Source: Jeotgalibaca caeni (GTDB lineage Bacteria; Bacillota; Bacilli; Lactobacillales; Aerococcaceae). From it: a stretch of DNA of 62,783 nt. Positions 43,965 to 52,328 of this stretch are shown here, piece after piece; the stretch's first letter is position 1; every line of letters starts with the position of its first letter. The stretch covers positions 1-62,783 of the forward strand of contig NZ_JARBEA010000009.1 in the NCBI RefSeq assembly GCF_028863945.1, given 5' to 3'. Position numbers and translations under genes: made by a program. The notes beneath the pieces were generated by a model, which saw only the letters and a list, made by a program, of their open reading frames with translations, made no database searches and had not been told where the DNA came from.

Positions 43965-44007
43965 AAATCACGAGAGTGGGACAACAATCCCAACCTCGTG
44001 ATTTTTA
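43965..44007 (+). terminator. Terminator after tRNA-Ser
   Basis: AAATCACGAG...GGGA pairs with TCCC...CTCGTGATTT, followed by TTATTTT. It carries the GAGTGGGACA tag seen in other terminator-like repeats here and also closes the minus-strand gene at 44018. Confidence 0.85.
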
Positions 44008-44017
44008 TTTTAACTTT

Positions 44018-44611
44018 TTATTCCCAACTACCTGTTTCTAAATCGAAGCGGAAGGTTTGATTTCCTGTCGCATCATATTGGTACATACCAACCAAGTTCG
44101 TATGATCCCCTTCAGGTGAATCTGCATAGAAATCGTATTGGTATACATAATTGGACGGGGTACTTTCGATGATAAACGAGTAAGCCGGAAGGTCATACGC
44201 TTCCAGAATGAACGCCAATCCGCTTGCGGCTGTTTCAGATACATACCATGTTTGAGAGATTTCTGTTGGGATGACTTCTTCGACTTCGCCGACATCACGC
44301 TGGTGAAGCTGATCGTAAGTGAGTTCCTCTGTTTCTACTATTTCTACCGTTTCTACGTCTTCCACAAGTTCTTCTGTTTCTACAACTTCTGTGACTTCCT
44401 CCAATATTGGTTCTTCAGGGATAAATTCAGCGACTGGTTCTTCTATTAATACAGCCTCTTCATACTCAACAGATTCCCAGACTTCTTGTTCGACATACAT
44501 CGGTACATGGATGGGTGATCCTGCAAACAATCCGTTCACGTGGCTTCCAGACAAGTTGCTGCCAGCTAGAACAATTCCAATAAACATACCGCTTGTTAGT
44601 AAGTTTTTCAT
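44018..44611 (-). CDS. Secreted acidic protein of unknown function
   Basis: This 197-residue protein has an N-terminal hydrophobic signal sequence (about residues 1-20). A very acidic low-complexity region of Glu/Val/Thr with repeats such as EEPILEEV, TEELVEDV and VEIVETEEL (about 45-105) follows, then a compact C-terminal domain rich in aromatic residues (about 115-197). I recognise no family. GGGGGAG lies 5 nt before ATG 44611. It has no operon partner. Confidence 0.65.
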   Translation of the reverse strand: MKNLLTSGMFIGIVLAGSNLSGSHVNGLFAGSPIHVPMYVEQEVWESVEYEEAVLIEEPVAEFIPEEPILEEVTEVVETEELVEDVETVEIVETEELTYDQLHQRDVGEVEEVIPTEISQTWYVSETAASGLAFILEAYDLPAYSFIIESTPSNYVYQYDFYADSPEGDHTNLVGMYQYDATGNQTFRFDLETGSWE

Positions 44612-44741
44612 GATGGCTCCCCCTATCAAAAAAACAGATGATCATTGCCTGTATCATGGATTGGAATCCCCCTCTCTATTATGTAACCGTTTTCCTTAAT
44701 TCTATTATAAGCTATTTTATGCAATCTGTCATTTTTCTATT

Positions 44742-44780
44742 AAAAAAAGAAGACGCATCGATAGGCGGCGTCCCGCTTCT
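44742..44780 (-). terminator. Terminator of NUDIX gene
   Basis: On the minus strand AGAAGCGGGACGC pairs with GCGTCTTCT and is followed by seven T. Confidence 0.8.
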
Positions 44781-45238
44781 TACAACAACTTCAATTCCCA
44801 TTCTTTTTCTTCAGAATGATAATAGTAGAATTCACTTAACTCTTCCGTTTCCATGACCTCTAGCATTTTCTCGAAATCATCTGCTAAAGGATACGTCATT
44901 AATTCTTCTCGCTTTACCCAAAAGACTTCTCCTTCAGAGGAAGAACGGAGCTCGCCATGATACTGATTCGTTTTATAGAAAAAGACCATGTAACGCGCAT
45001 CATTTTCATCTTGAAATTGCTTCATGCCACATAAGACCGGTCGTTCAATCGTTAAGCCTGTTTCTTCCCAAACTTCTCGCTTCACTGCCTCTACAAAGGA
45101 TTCCCCTTTTTCTACATGACCACCCGGAAACGTAATTCCCGGCCAATCTTCACTGCTTCTTTCTTGAACCAGAACATTTCCTTCATCATCATAAACCATG
45201 CACATATTGGTGAAAACTGCTAATTCATTTCTCGCCAT
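44780..45238 (-). CDS. NUDIX hydrolase
   Basis: This 152-residue protein has a complete NUDIX box from G40 to L62 (GX5EX7REVWEETGL), with the Mg-binding RE and EE residues. It hydrolyses a nucleoside diphosphate linked to another group; 8-oxo-dGTP-type sanitising (MutT-like) is common, but the substrate is unproven. It is followed directly by its terminator. Confidence 0.88.
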   Translation of the reverse strand: MARNELAVFTNMCMVYDDEGNVLVQERSSEDWPGITFPGGHVEKGESFVEAVKREVWEETGLTIERPVLCGMKQFQDENDARYMVFFYKTNQYHGELRSSSEGEVFWVKREELMTYPLADDFEKMLEVMETEELSEFYYYHSEEKEWELKLL

Positions 45239-45316
45239 TTGACTGCTCCATTCGATTCATTTTCTTAACTGTATCATAGGCAGTCTTGTTTTTACACAAT
45301 GAACTTTTCTTTTTTG

Positions 45317-46672
45317 TTATTCCCATTCATACAATAAATACAAATAATCGTTCCTCTCTTGATTGGAAACAAGCGGCACTGCTGGTTGTTGTGTCATCGG
45401 GTCTTCAATACCGATGTATAAGGAAGCCGCCTCATCGAGTAGCACATGGCGCGGTAATTCAGTAACGGTTTTTATTTTCTTGCCTGGCAAAATCTTCGTC
45501 AGTTGTACATAGAGCGGAACCTCAAACAGCAACTCTTGATTTTTGTCATACCCATATAACGAAACCGGCCAATTCCAATACATCGGTGCCACTCCGTTAT
45601 TTTCAAACTCTATCTTCACCTTCGTCGAATGACCCATAAATGGTTGAACGAGACTGAACTTGGTGATTCCAATCCGATAACCCATTACACGTGAGATCGC
45701 CTCTGCTTCCACAGCTGGTATGTTTGGTCCGAGAAAGGTGGTATGAGAATCGCGAATCAACTGAACCGTCTGTGCTTGATTTACACCAAGCATCGTACCC
45801 ATTGGAATATCACTCGTGAATTCTCCGCCAATCGGAGCTGTTTTCCAGGCGTCTTCCATGGGCACCAAGGCTTCTTCTCCAGTTTGCTGGTAGACACCGC
45901 CGTTCTCCATCCAGTCCAACCACTCTTTGGTTGCTTGGGGATGTCCGGCCATATCGTTGTAGACACCCATGTCCCACTCCTCCGCAATCTCAAACGGTCG
46001 GCGCATCACCAATTTCGCCAAAGGAAAGGCGTCCACATAAGGCAATACGTACTGACGCCGGAGATCTGCTTTCGGTAATGGACGGACCCCGCCTTCTAGA
46101 TACGTATGCCACTCTCCCCAATGACCTAGACTACCTAGTTGCACATAACTGAAAAAAGAATCTTTTCCATACCGCTCTCCCAGTTCCTTTATGGCTTCGG
46201 CATGATAGGCAATGAACGTCGGATTACTGTAATTGGGTGAGTATCCTTTGCCATACGCATGATCATAGAAGTCACCGTCCCCGCCTGTCTCTTCATATAA
46301 CCAATCCGGGATATCCATATGTTCATCTGGCATCGGGTAATCACTTATAAACCGAAAAACGACATGCTTCCCTGCTGCTCGCCAATAAGACAAGTGATTT
46401 TCTTGTTCAATAGTCAAAAAATCAAAGCGGTCTTTCTCCGGCCATAGTTCTCGAAACGTCACATCTACATAAACCAGTTCATGTTCCAGCTCGTTCGATT
46501 GATTTCTTGCATCTGGAGCGAATCCCGTCAATGGACTTGATACCTTTTGCTCGGTCATTTCAAATGTTTTGGTAATTTGTTTATTCAGTAAGGACATCTC
46601 ATTCCACTCCGCTACCATCAGGATAAGGACAAGCAGGAGGAGAGCAGCTACGATCCTTGTTCCTTTCTTCAT
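45317..46672 (-). CDS. DUF4832-type secreted protein of Pel-like operon
   Basis: This 451-residue protein has an N-terminal signal or membrane anchor (about residues 6-22). A TIM-barrel-like domain resembling glycoside hydrolases follows (FRELWPEKDRFDF, VQLGSLGHWGEWHTYLEGG near residue 180), then a C-terminal beta domain. It belongs to the DUF4832 type as I recall it. It sits 15 nt behind pelG with a GGGGAGGAG site and is the last gene of the exopolysaccharide operon. It could trim, bind or modify the polymer outside the cell. Function is inferred only from fold and place. Confidence 0.6.
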   Translation of the reverse strand: MKKGTRIVAALLLLVLILMVAEWNEMSLLNKQITKTFEMTEQKVSSPLTGFAPDARNQSNELEHELVYVDVTFRELWPEKDRFDFLTIEQENHLSYWRAAGKHVVFRFISDYPMPDEHMDIPDWLYEETGGDGDFYDHAYGKGYSPNYSNPTFIAYHAEAIKELGERYGKDSFFSYVQLGSLGHWGEWHTYLEGGVRPLPKADLRRQYVLPYVDAFPLAKLVMRRPFEIAEEWDMGVYNDMAGHPQATKEWLDWMENGGVYQQTGEEALVPMEDAWKTAPIGGEFTSDIPMGTMLGVNQAQTVQLIRDSHTTFLGPNIPAVEAEAISRVMGYRIGITKFSLVQPFMGHSTKVKIEFENNGVAPMYWNWPVSLYGYDKNQELLFEVPLYVQLTKILPGKKIKTVTELPRHVLLDEAASLYIGIEDPMTQQPAVPLVSNQERNDYLYLLYEWE

Positions 46673-46687
46673 AGCTCTCTCCTCCCC

Positions 46688-48151
46688 TTAGTCATGCTTC
46701 TTCGTCTGGCGTAACCGTTCCATTCTGTCGGCGAACTGAACCATTACTCCATGCCGCTCGATTTCCTGTAGCGGCTGTTGGGCGATTACGTGATAAATCA
46801 AATTTTTCGTGTACCAGTTCAAACGCCAGTAAACAAATAAGCAGAAGAGTCCAGCTCCCAAAAGGAACCCCATTCCGTAGTAACTACTCTCCCACCCTTT
46901 ACTAATGAACGTACATACATTCGTGCTTACCGCCAACACGACTGCTCCACAGAAAGCTCCCAGATGGTCCTCAAAATACAAGAGGATTAACATCGTGCTA
47001 TTCCCAATTGCATACAAGGCATACCCGATACAAAGAATACGGAAAATGCCCAACATATCACCGGTAAACCCCAGCGCCATGTTGTCCAGAATAACCGTCC
47101 CGATGGTAATGAAAAAAATGGTCGCAATCACTTGTTTGACGAGCAAGGCTTCTAACTCGTCATGCAGAACCCGAAGCATTTTCTTTTCTTGATAGGCAAT
47201 GTCTGTAATCGTTCCACCATCGTTCAATAAGGAGAAGTATCGGCGATACTCGGGATAAAACCGAACTTCTACCGAAATGACAAAACTAATGGACGTGATC
47301 AAGGTCGATAAAATGGCGACTAAAGCTGAAACGTCATAGGTTGGCGCCCCACGAAACCAACCCATGACCGTTACTTGTAGCGGGCTAAACCACATGATGA
47401 AGAGGTGCCCGTACAATCCAACCGGGATGAGCATTCCTAAGAAAAACAATAACGGATGGTGCTCAATCCAGCGCAAGAAATGGAAAGGGGAATGTTTGCT
47501 CGGCGAAAAGTATTCCAGCAGCAACGCGTAGTAGCGAATACCCATGACTCCATATGCTGCCCACGCCGCTCCAAGCAGCGCGACCGTCGTATCAAGTTTC
47601 GTAAAACGAGTAAGGACAAACCCTACTGCTATGAGTATTCCAATCGCTGCCGCAAAGGTCACCATGACATTTTTGTAGTCATTGACCGCTGATAAGTACG
47701 TCATTTCAATCCAAACAAACAATACAGTCATATAAAATAAAAAGGAAAGGACTTGATAAGCAAAGGGAATTCCTGAAAATAGTAAAAAGGTTCCATAGAG
47801 GAGGCCGCCGACGAGGAGGGCTAACCCTGCACTCCCATAAAAGGATGGGAGTACCAGATTCTTTCGTTTTAAATACAAGGCATCCGCTACGTACCGGGTG
47901 CAAATGACGGACAAAACACTGGACGTGATGAGAGAAAATAATAATCCATAGGTCAGCAGTGACAGAAGCATTTCCCGTTCTCCTAGAGGAGCACCATCCA
48001 TTTCTGCTAGCTTCAATACCGCAAGTAACAGGAAGATCCCCAGTATCATCGGCCCGGATATGACGGAGCTGGCATAGCTATATGCGCGGATACGAGCAGC
48101 AATCCCGTCTTTTTCAAATAATCGTTTTAGTTCAAAGCCAATGCCTGCCAT
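46688..48151 (-). CDS. pelG: PelG-like polysaccharide transporter
   Basis: This 487-residue membrane protein has about 12 helices. It starts with the PelG hallmark MAGIGFELKRLFEKDG and shows the family's ITSISFVISVEVRFYPEYRRYFSLLNDGGT loop (in parts, about 285-315). PelG is an MOP-superfamily protein that works with PelF, PelD and PelE to move the Pel polymer across the membrane. Its start lies 25 nt inside the end of pelF, so translation is coupled. Confidence 0.88.
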   Translation of the reverse strand: MAGIGFELKRLFEKDGIAARIRAYSYASSVISGPMILGIFLLLAVLKLAEMDGAPLGEREMLLSLLTYGLLFSLITSSVLSVICTRYVADALYLKRKNLVLPSFYGSAGLALLVGGLLYGTFLLFSGIPFAYQVLSFLFYMTVLFVWIEMTYLSAVNDYKNVMVTFAAAIGILIAVGFVLTRFTKLDTTVALLGAAWAAYGVMGIRYYALLLEYFSPSKHSPFHFLRWIEHHPLLFFLGMLIPVGLYGHLFIMWFSPLQVTVMGWFRGAPTYDVSALVAILSTLITSISFVISVEVRFYPEYRRYFSLLNDGGTITDIAYQEKKMLRVLHDELEALLVKQVIATIFFITIGTVILDNMALGFTGDMLGIFRILCIGYALYAIGNSTMLILLYFEDHLGAFCGAVVLAVSTNVCTFISKGWESSYYGMGFLLGAGLFCLFVYWRLNWYTKNLIYHVIAQQPLQEIERHGVMVQFADRMERLRQTKKHD

Positions 48152-49560
48152 TGTTCCAACACCTCCTCATAATTTGTTTCATAGTGACGAATCATCTCAT
48201 CACGGCGGTAATGGTGCTGGACGCGTTGCTTGCCAACTTCTCCCATCCGAAAACGTAGTTCCGGGTTCAGGCAGAGCTGCTCCATCCGTTGGGCTAACAG
48301 TTCAGAATTCATCGGTGGAATCACAAAACCAGCACGTCCATATTCATCTCCCGGGAAACCTTCCAATAGTTCGCGGCAGCAACCGACATCGGTGGTTACA
48401 CAAGGCCGTCCTGCAGCTAATGACTCCAAAACGGATAAAGGTTGCCCTTCAGAAATACTGGTCAAAATTGTAAAGTCCAGATGTTCCATGTAGCGAACGA
48501 TATCTACATTTCCCGTAATGGTTACATCAGTAATTTGCAACGCCTTGATTAAGTTTTTGCATTCATTGTAATACCTCTCATCGTCAATCCCTCCCAACAG
48601 ATGAAAACGGGCTTGCGGGACGGTACGTTTCAGCTCGTAGAACCCATAGAGCATGGTCTTAATATCCTTGATCGGATGGAACCGCACGATGGCGCCAATG
48701 TCTATGCTGCCGTCTCCTTCCTTGTGAGGAACGAGAGCGAAGCGTTCGACATCAATCCCGTTTCGAATCACTTTCAACTTCTTCGTTTCACTGCCGAGTT
48801 CGGCTTGCATCTCTCCTGCGCGGACGAAAAGTGACGTTACCGAAACTGCTTCATGGTACGCAATTTGCGCCAGCAGGTTGAACAAACGAATCCAGAGTGG
48901 CTTGAAGTAGGAGGAAACCCATGTAGCTCGGATAATTTCTTCTTCCCGTTCACGTGTGTAGATGCCGTGCTCCGTTAACACAAAAGGCTTCTCCTTGACC
49001 GCTGTCGCAATCGACCCGAGTAGACCGGCATATCCAGTCGACACAGCATGATATAGATCCGCTTCTGGAATCTCCTCGGAGAACATATGCAAGATTGGCA
49101 GAAACATCGACCGAATGGCATGGAAGAACTCAGCCATTGGAATGAACGGATATTCCTTTTCTACCATCTGATAAATATCTTTCAGGAACACCTCGCTTGT
49201 CAGAAATTGGTGTACGTGGCGTCCTTTGCTTCCATATACATGAGACAATTTTGCTAAATCAGGAAATTCAAAATGGAACAACGCTTGATGTGCTTCGATT
49301 TCTTCTAACGTAAGTGGTTTTTCTCTTCGCCTTCTTCGACCTGGAGGCTTGGCTGAAGCCTGATCTAAAAATACTTCCCTTACTTCAATAACATTTTCCG
49401 GCAATTCATACTTAAAGTTCCCTTGATTTTCTATACTTGCTCCAATAACCCACAAAATAAATTCGTGCTGCGGCATGGCCTTGATGTAACTGTCGGCCCA
49501 TGTGGAGACACCACCGCGTACATATGGGTAGGATCCTTCTAAAATCAAACAAATTCTCAC
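48127..49560 (-). CDS. pelF: PelF-like glycosyltransferase (GT4)
   Basis: This 477-residue cytosolic glycosyltransferase polymerises the Pel chain from UDP-sugars (UDP-GalNAc/GlcNAc type in characterised PelF). Its N-terminus LILEGSYPYVRGGVSTW (residues 5-21) is diagnostic. The donor-site region holds SISEGQPLSVLESLAAGRPCV with the EX7E pattern of retaining GT4 enzymes. The start is GTG 49560 after AAGGGGGCG; a longer in-frame extension to 49656 lies inside the upstream gene. Confidence 0.9.
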   Translation of the reverse strand: MRICLILEGSYPYVRGGVSTWADSYIKAMPQHEFILWVIGASIENQGNFKYELPENVIEVREVFLDQASAKPPGRRRRREKPLTLEEIEAHQALFHFEFPDLAKLSHVYGSKGRHVHQFLTSEVFLKDIYQMVEKEYPFIPMAEFFHAIRSMFLPILHMFSEEIPEADLYHAVSTGYAGLLGSIATAVKEKPFVLTEHGIYTREREEEIIRATWVSSYFKPLWIRLFNLLAQIAYHEAVSVTSLFVRAGEMQAELGSETKKLKVIRNGIDVERFALVPHKEGDGSIDIGAIVRFHPIKDIKTMLYGFYELKRTVPQARFHLLGGIDDERYYNECKNLIKALQITDVTITGNVDIVRYMEHLDFTILTSISEGQPLSVLESLAAGRPCVTTDVGCCRELLEGFPGDEYGRAGFVIPPMNSELLAQRMEQLCLNPELRFRMGEVGKQRVQHHYRRDEMIRHYETNYEEVLEQWQALALN

Positions 49561-49576
49561 TTTGTTTCGCCCCCTT

Positions 49577-51403
49577 CTATTCAAACGTAATCGTGACCGT
49601 TGCCTCACTTGCTTCCAGCAAATATAATTCGCCGCCAATGGAGGTGAGTTTCCCACCCGTCACTGATTGAATTCTGTCTTCTCTAATCCGGACCATTCCA
49701 TAAAATTGATCATAGAAATTCTCAATTTCCATCCGAAACTCATTTTCACCTTCGATTCGTTTTAACTCGACCACATGATATCGTTGAACAGCTCGGGCTG
49801 CATCGCTCGCCTTTTGATGACGTAATTCTGGGGCCGCTTCTTCGAGCCAATCCAAGTAGCTGAGGAACTTTTCCTTTAAATATTCCCATCCTTTATCGGC
49901 GCCACGGTCTTTATCCAGCAGATCATCTGGGTGGAAAAAGATACTATTGACATAGTGAAACGTCAGCTCGTTAAGCCCTAGCCACTGATCGTAAATGGAA
50001 AGGTCCAGTCCCGAAACGGTACGGGGCAGCTCGACAATCCCATCTGGAGCAACGGTGAATTCTTGCTCGTATTCATTTCCAGTTACTACATAGAGTCCAG
50101 AGATTGTTTTAATACCAGGCAAGTCGGTCGTAAAGCGCTCGCGGGCTTCGCTCGACAAAATGTTAGAAGGCGGCACATATACGCTCACTTCTTGGTTAGG
50201 AAATAGCCATTTCGTATTTTCAGCCAAGGTATTCATTGCTTCCATCATGTTATCGGTCGATTCCCATGGTTGATATCCCAGCGCAGGGTCAAGTGGAAAA
50301 TCATCAAGGACGAGCGGCTGATGATTGTAGCCGTGATACCCAATCTCTCCGCCTAGTGATAGGAGCAAGTTGCCATAAAAGGTAAACAAGTGCTTATCAA
50401 CCGGCTCATTATAAGGCGGTGCTGTACTGTTCTTGTACGTATTGATCATCATATTGGTAAACGGAATCTCATAATCACGAGAAATCTTCATAATATCGGG
50501 TAACCAAATATTGGCAAAGAAGGAGGGAACATCCATGTCGTAGAAGCGACTAATGGATTCGTGGTGCCCTTCTGGGAAAGGCGCGGGGAAATCATCAATG
50601 AAGTAAACCGAGGAATTAATAACGGGGTAGGCGAAAACATCCAGCAACAAACTATATTCTGCTGCCAACATGCCTCGTGTTGTTTTTTCAAACATGTCAA
50701 TATTGTTGACGACGATTCGCCCCTCCCCTAGCTCCGTTTCCCAAACGATTGGCGTATCCGTTTTTTCTTGCATAATATGTACGGTGGAACCTTCGGCAAT
50801 TTTTACATTCATCGCATACGTAGAGAAGCCTTCCAGGTCATATTGAAATCCTTTTGACCCTACCATGAAGTCTGTTTGAATCTCCATTTGTTCCACCGTT
50901 ATTTCACCTGGTTCAAATGACAAGAGGCCAAACTCTTCCTGATATTCACTCATAGCCCTGGCATAGGCATTCGGAATAATCGTTAGAAAACGCCCACCTA
51001 AACGAACCCAGTCCATAATCTCCTCTAACCCGCCTTGGTTCATTAAGTGATCCATTTGAACACTGCTCAAGACCACCGTCTGGTACGCTTGCAAGTCTGG
51101 GAATGGTTCGCTGTCTGTTTCTTTAATCGTGTAGACATCATAATCTACATCCATGGTCGTCAACACGTACGTGATTTGCTCGGTATAAATCTGAGAGACC
51201 TCACTCTCATCAACCAGCAGCAAACTCTCCTTTTCCTGCCCGATTGTCTCGATTTGACTAGCAAGATACGCTTGGGGCAACTCTTCCATAGCAGACTTTT
51301 GATCCCCTGCCACAATCCCGAACCGTTCCACCATCACAAAAGCTGCAATCAAAATCAGTAATCCCACAAATGCGTGAGTCATGGTAACGAATCTTCGTTT
51401 CAA
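49577..51403 (-). CDS. pelA: PelA-like polysaccharide deacetylase (DUF2194 type)
   Basis: This 608-residue protein has an N-terminal membrane anchor (about 9-25). A flavodoxin/GATase-like domain follows (about 55-260), then a deacetylase-like barrel with metal residues in FIDDFPAP, GYHGYNHQPL (HxxxH) and FFHPDD. Partial deacetylation makes Pel cationic and adhesive. The glycoside hydrolase domain of Pseudomonas PelA is not evident. The start is TTG 51403 after GAGGAGGAG. It lies between pelE and pelF, as in the Bacillus cereus-type cluster. Confidence 0.75.
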   Translation of the reverse strand: MKRRFVTMTHAFVGLLILIAAFVMVERFGIVAGDQKSAMEELPQAYLASQIETIGQEKESLLLVDESEVSQIYTEQITYVLTTMDVDYDVYTIKETDSEPFPDLQAYQTVVLSSVQMDHLMNQGGLEEIMDWVRLGGRFLTIIPNAYARAMSEYQEEFGLLSFEPGEITVEQMEIQTDFMVGSKGFQYDLEGFSTYAMNVKIAEGSTVHIMQEKTDTPIVWETELGEGRIVVNNIDMFEKTTRGMLAAEYSLLLDVFAYPVINSSVYFIDDFPAPFPEGHHESISRFYDMDVPSFFANIWLPDIMKISRDYEIPFTNMMINTYKNSTAPPYNEPVDKHLFTFYGNLLLSLGGEIGYHGYNHQPLVLDDFPLDPALGYQPWESTDNMMEAMNTLAENTKWLFPNQEVSVYVPPSNILSSEARERFTTDLPGIKTISGLYVVTGNEYEQEFTVAPDGIVELPRTVSGLDLSIYDQWLGLNELTFHYVNSIFFHPDDLLDKDRGADKGWEYLKEKFLSYLDWLEEAAPELRHQKASDAARAVQRYHVVELKRIEGENEFRMEIENFYDQFYGMVRIREDRIQSVTGGKLTSIGGELYLLEASEATVTITFE

Positions 51404-51419
51404 AGATACTCCTCCTCTC

Positions 51420-52313
51420 TTATGCTAGCCAAAAAGCAATCACGCTTCTGGTATCAGGTGACAAGTAAACATGTGTGGCTTCTGCTCTTGAGATTTCCGC
51501 TCGCAAAGCAGCAATGTTTTGTTCCAAGTAGTAGTACTTCAGTTTTGATAAAAATAAAGTCTCATCATCCGGCCAGGTTTCTTGTGCTTCTACCAACCAT
51601 TGGAATGCCTTTTCGAACAAACCTAGTTCGAGTGCATTGTCGACCGCAATGACACAATACGTATAATCCAACGCTCCTGCTTCTAAGTAATCGGTCAGAG
51701 TGGTATCGAGGTGGCGTCTTTGGATTCGTTCTGCATTTTCAGGTAAGAGACCACTCTTGATATACTGATCCAGCGTTGTGATATACGCTTTTTGGCTATC
51801 TTGCGTTTTCATTTTCAGCATGTTCGCAGCTTCGTTTTGAACACTTACCTCATAGTCGTTTTGAATCTGCATCAGTGCCGCCGAAGCATAGTGACTGACC
51901 TCTGTATCCTCGCTTAGGCAACTGCGCCGCAAAACTGCAACAAAGTCGCTCGGATTTTCTTGTACCAAACTCTTCATCAATTGACGTCGCAACATTGGAT
52001 CTTCTAAGAGGAGTGCTTCTTCCAAAGAAATGAGTGTCTTCGCTTCCACTTCGTCTTCAACGAATGGACGTGTTAAAAATTCTGTCTGGTGCTCGAAGCG
52101 CTGCAAGTCCAACGCCCGGCTCCCTGCTTTCCCGTTCTTGACAGCAGAATGAGTAATCCAGAGCACCACCATTCCCCATACCGGAATGACACCTGCTAAA
52201 AAAAATACCTCAGTTGGTGCTTGGATTCTGTTTCTTTTCTTTAGAAAGAAAATTCCGCAACAAGCGGCTCCATGTACCAACACAAAAGAAAGAAAAAATT
52301 GATTGATCGACAT
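51420..52313 (-). CDS. pelE: PelE-like membrane protein with helical repeats
   Basis: This 297-residue protein has two N-terminal membrane helices (about 5-23 and 33-54). The cytosolic part is rich in helix pairs (EEALLLEDPMLRRQLMKSLV near 98-117; SHYASAALMQIQNDYE near 140-155; LGLFEKAFQWLVEAQETWP near 230), consistent with PelE's TPR-like scaffold. It follows pelD by 15 nt. It probably couples PelD to PelF and PelG. Confidence 0.75.
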   Translation of the reverse strand: MSINQFFLSFVLVHGAACCGIFFLKKRNRIQAPTEVFFLAGVIPVWGMVVLWITHSAVKNGKAGSRALDLQRFEHQTEFLTRPFVEDEVEAKTLISLEEALLLEDPMLRRQLMKSLVQENPSDFVAVLRRSCLSEDTEVSHYASAALMQIQNDYEVSVQNEAANMLKMKTQDSQKAYITTLDQYIKSGLLPENAERIQRRHLDTTLTDYLEAGALDYTYCVIAVDNALELGLFEKAFQWLVEAQETWPDDETLFLSKLKYYYLEQNIAALRAEISRAEATHVYLSPDTRSVIAFWLA

Positions 52314-52328
52314 ATCTTTCCCTCCTTC

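Noticed and set aside
44319-44699. Ser/Thr-rich open frame on the plus strand
   Set aside because: It is the antisense shadow of the Glu/Val-rich repeats of the secreted acidic protein.
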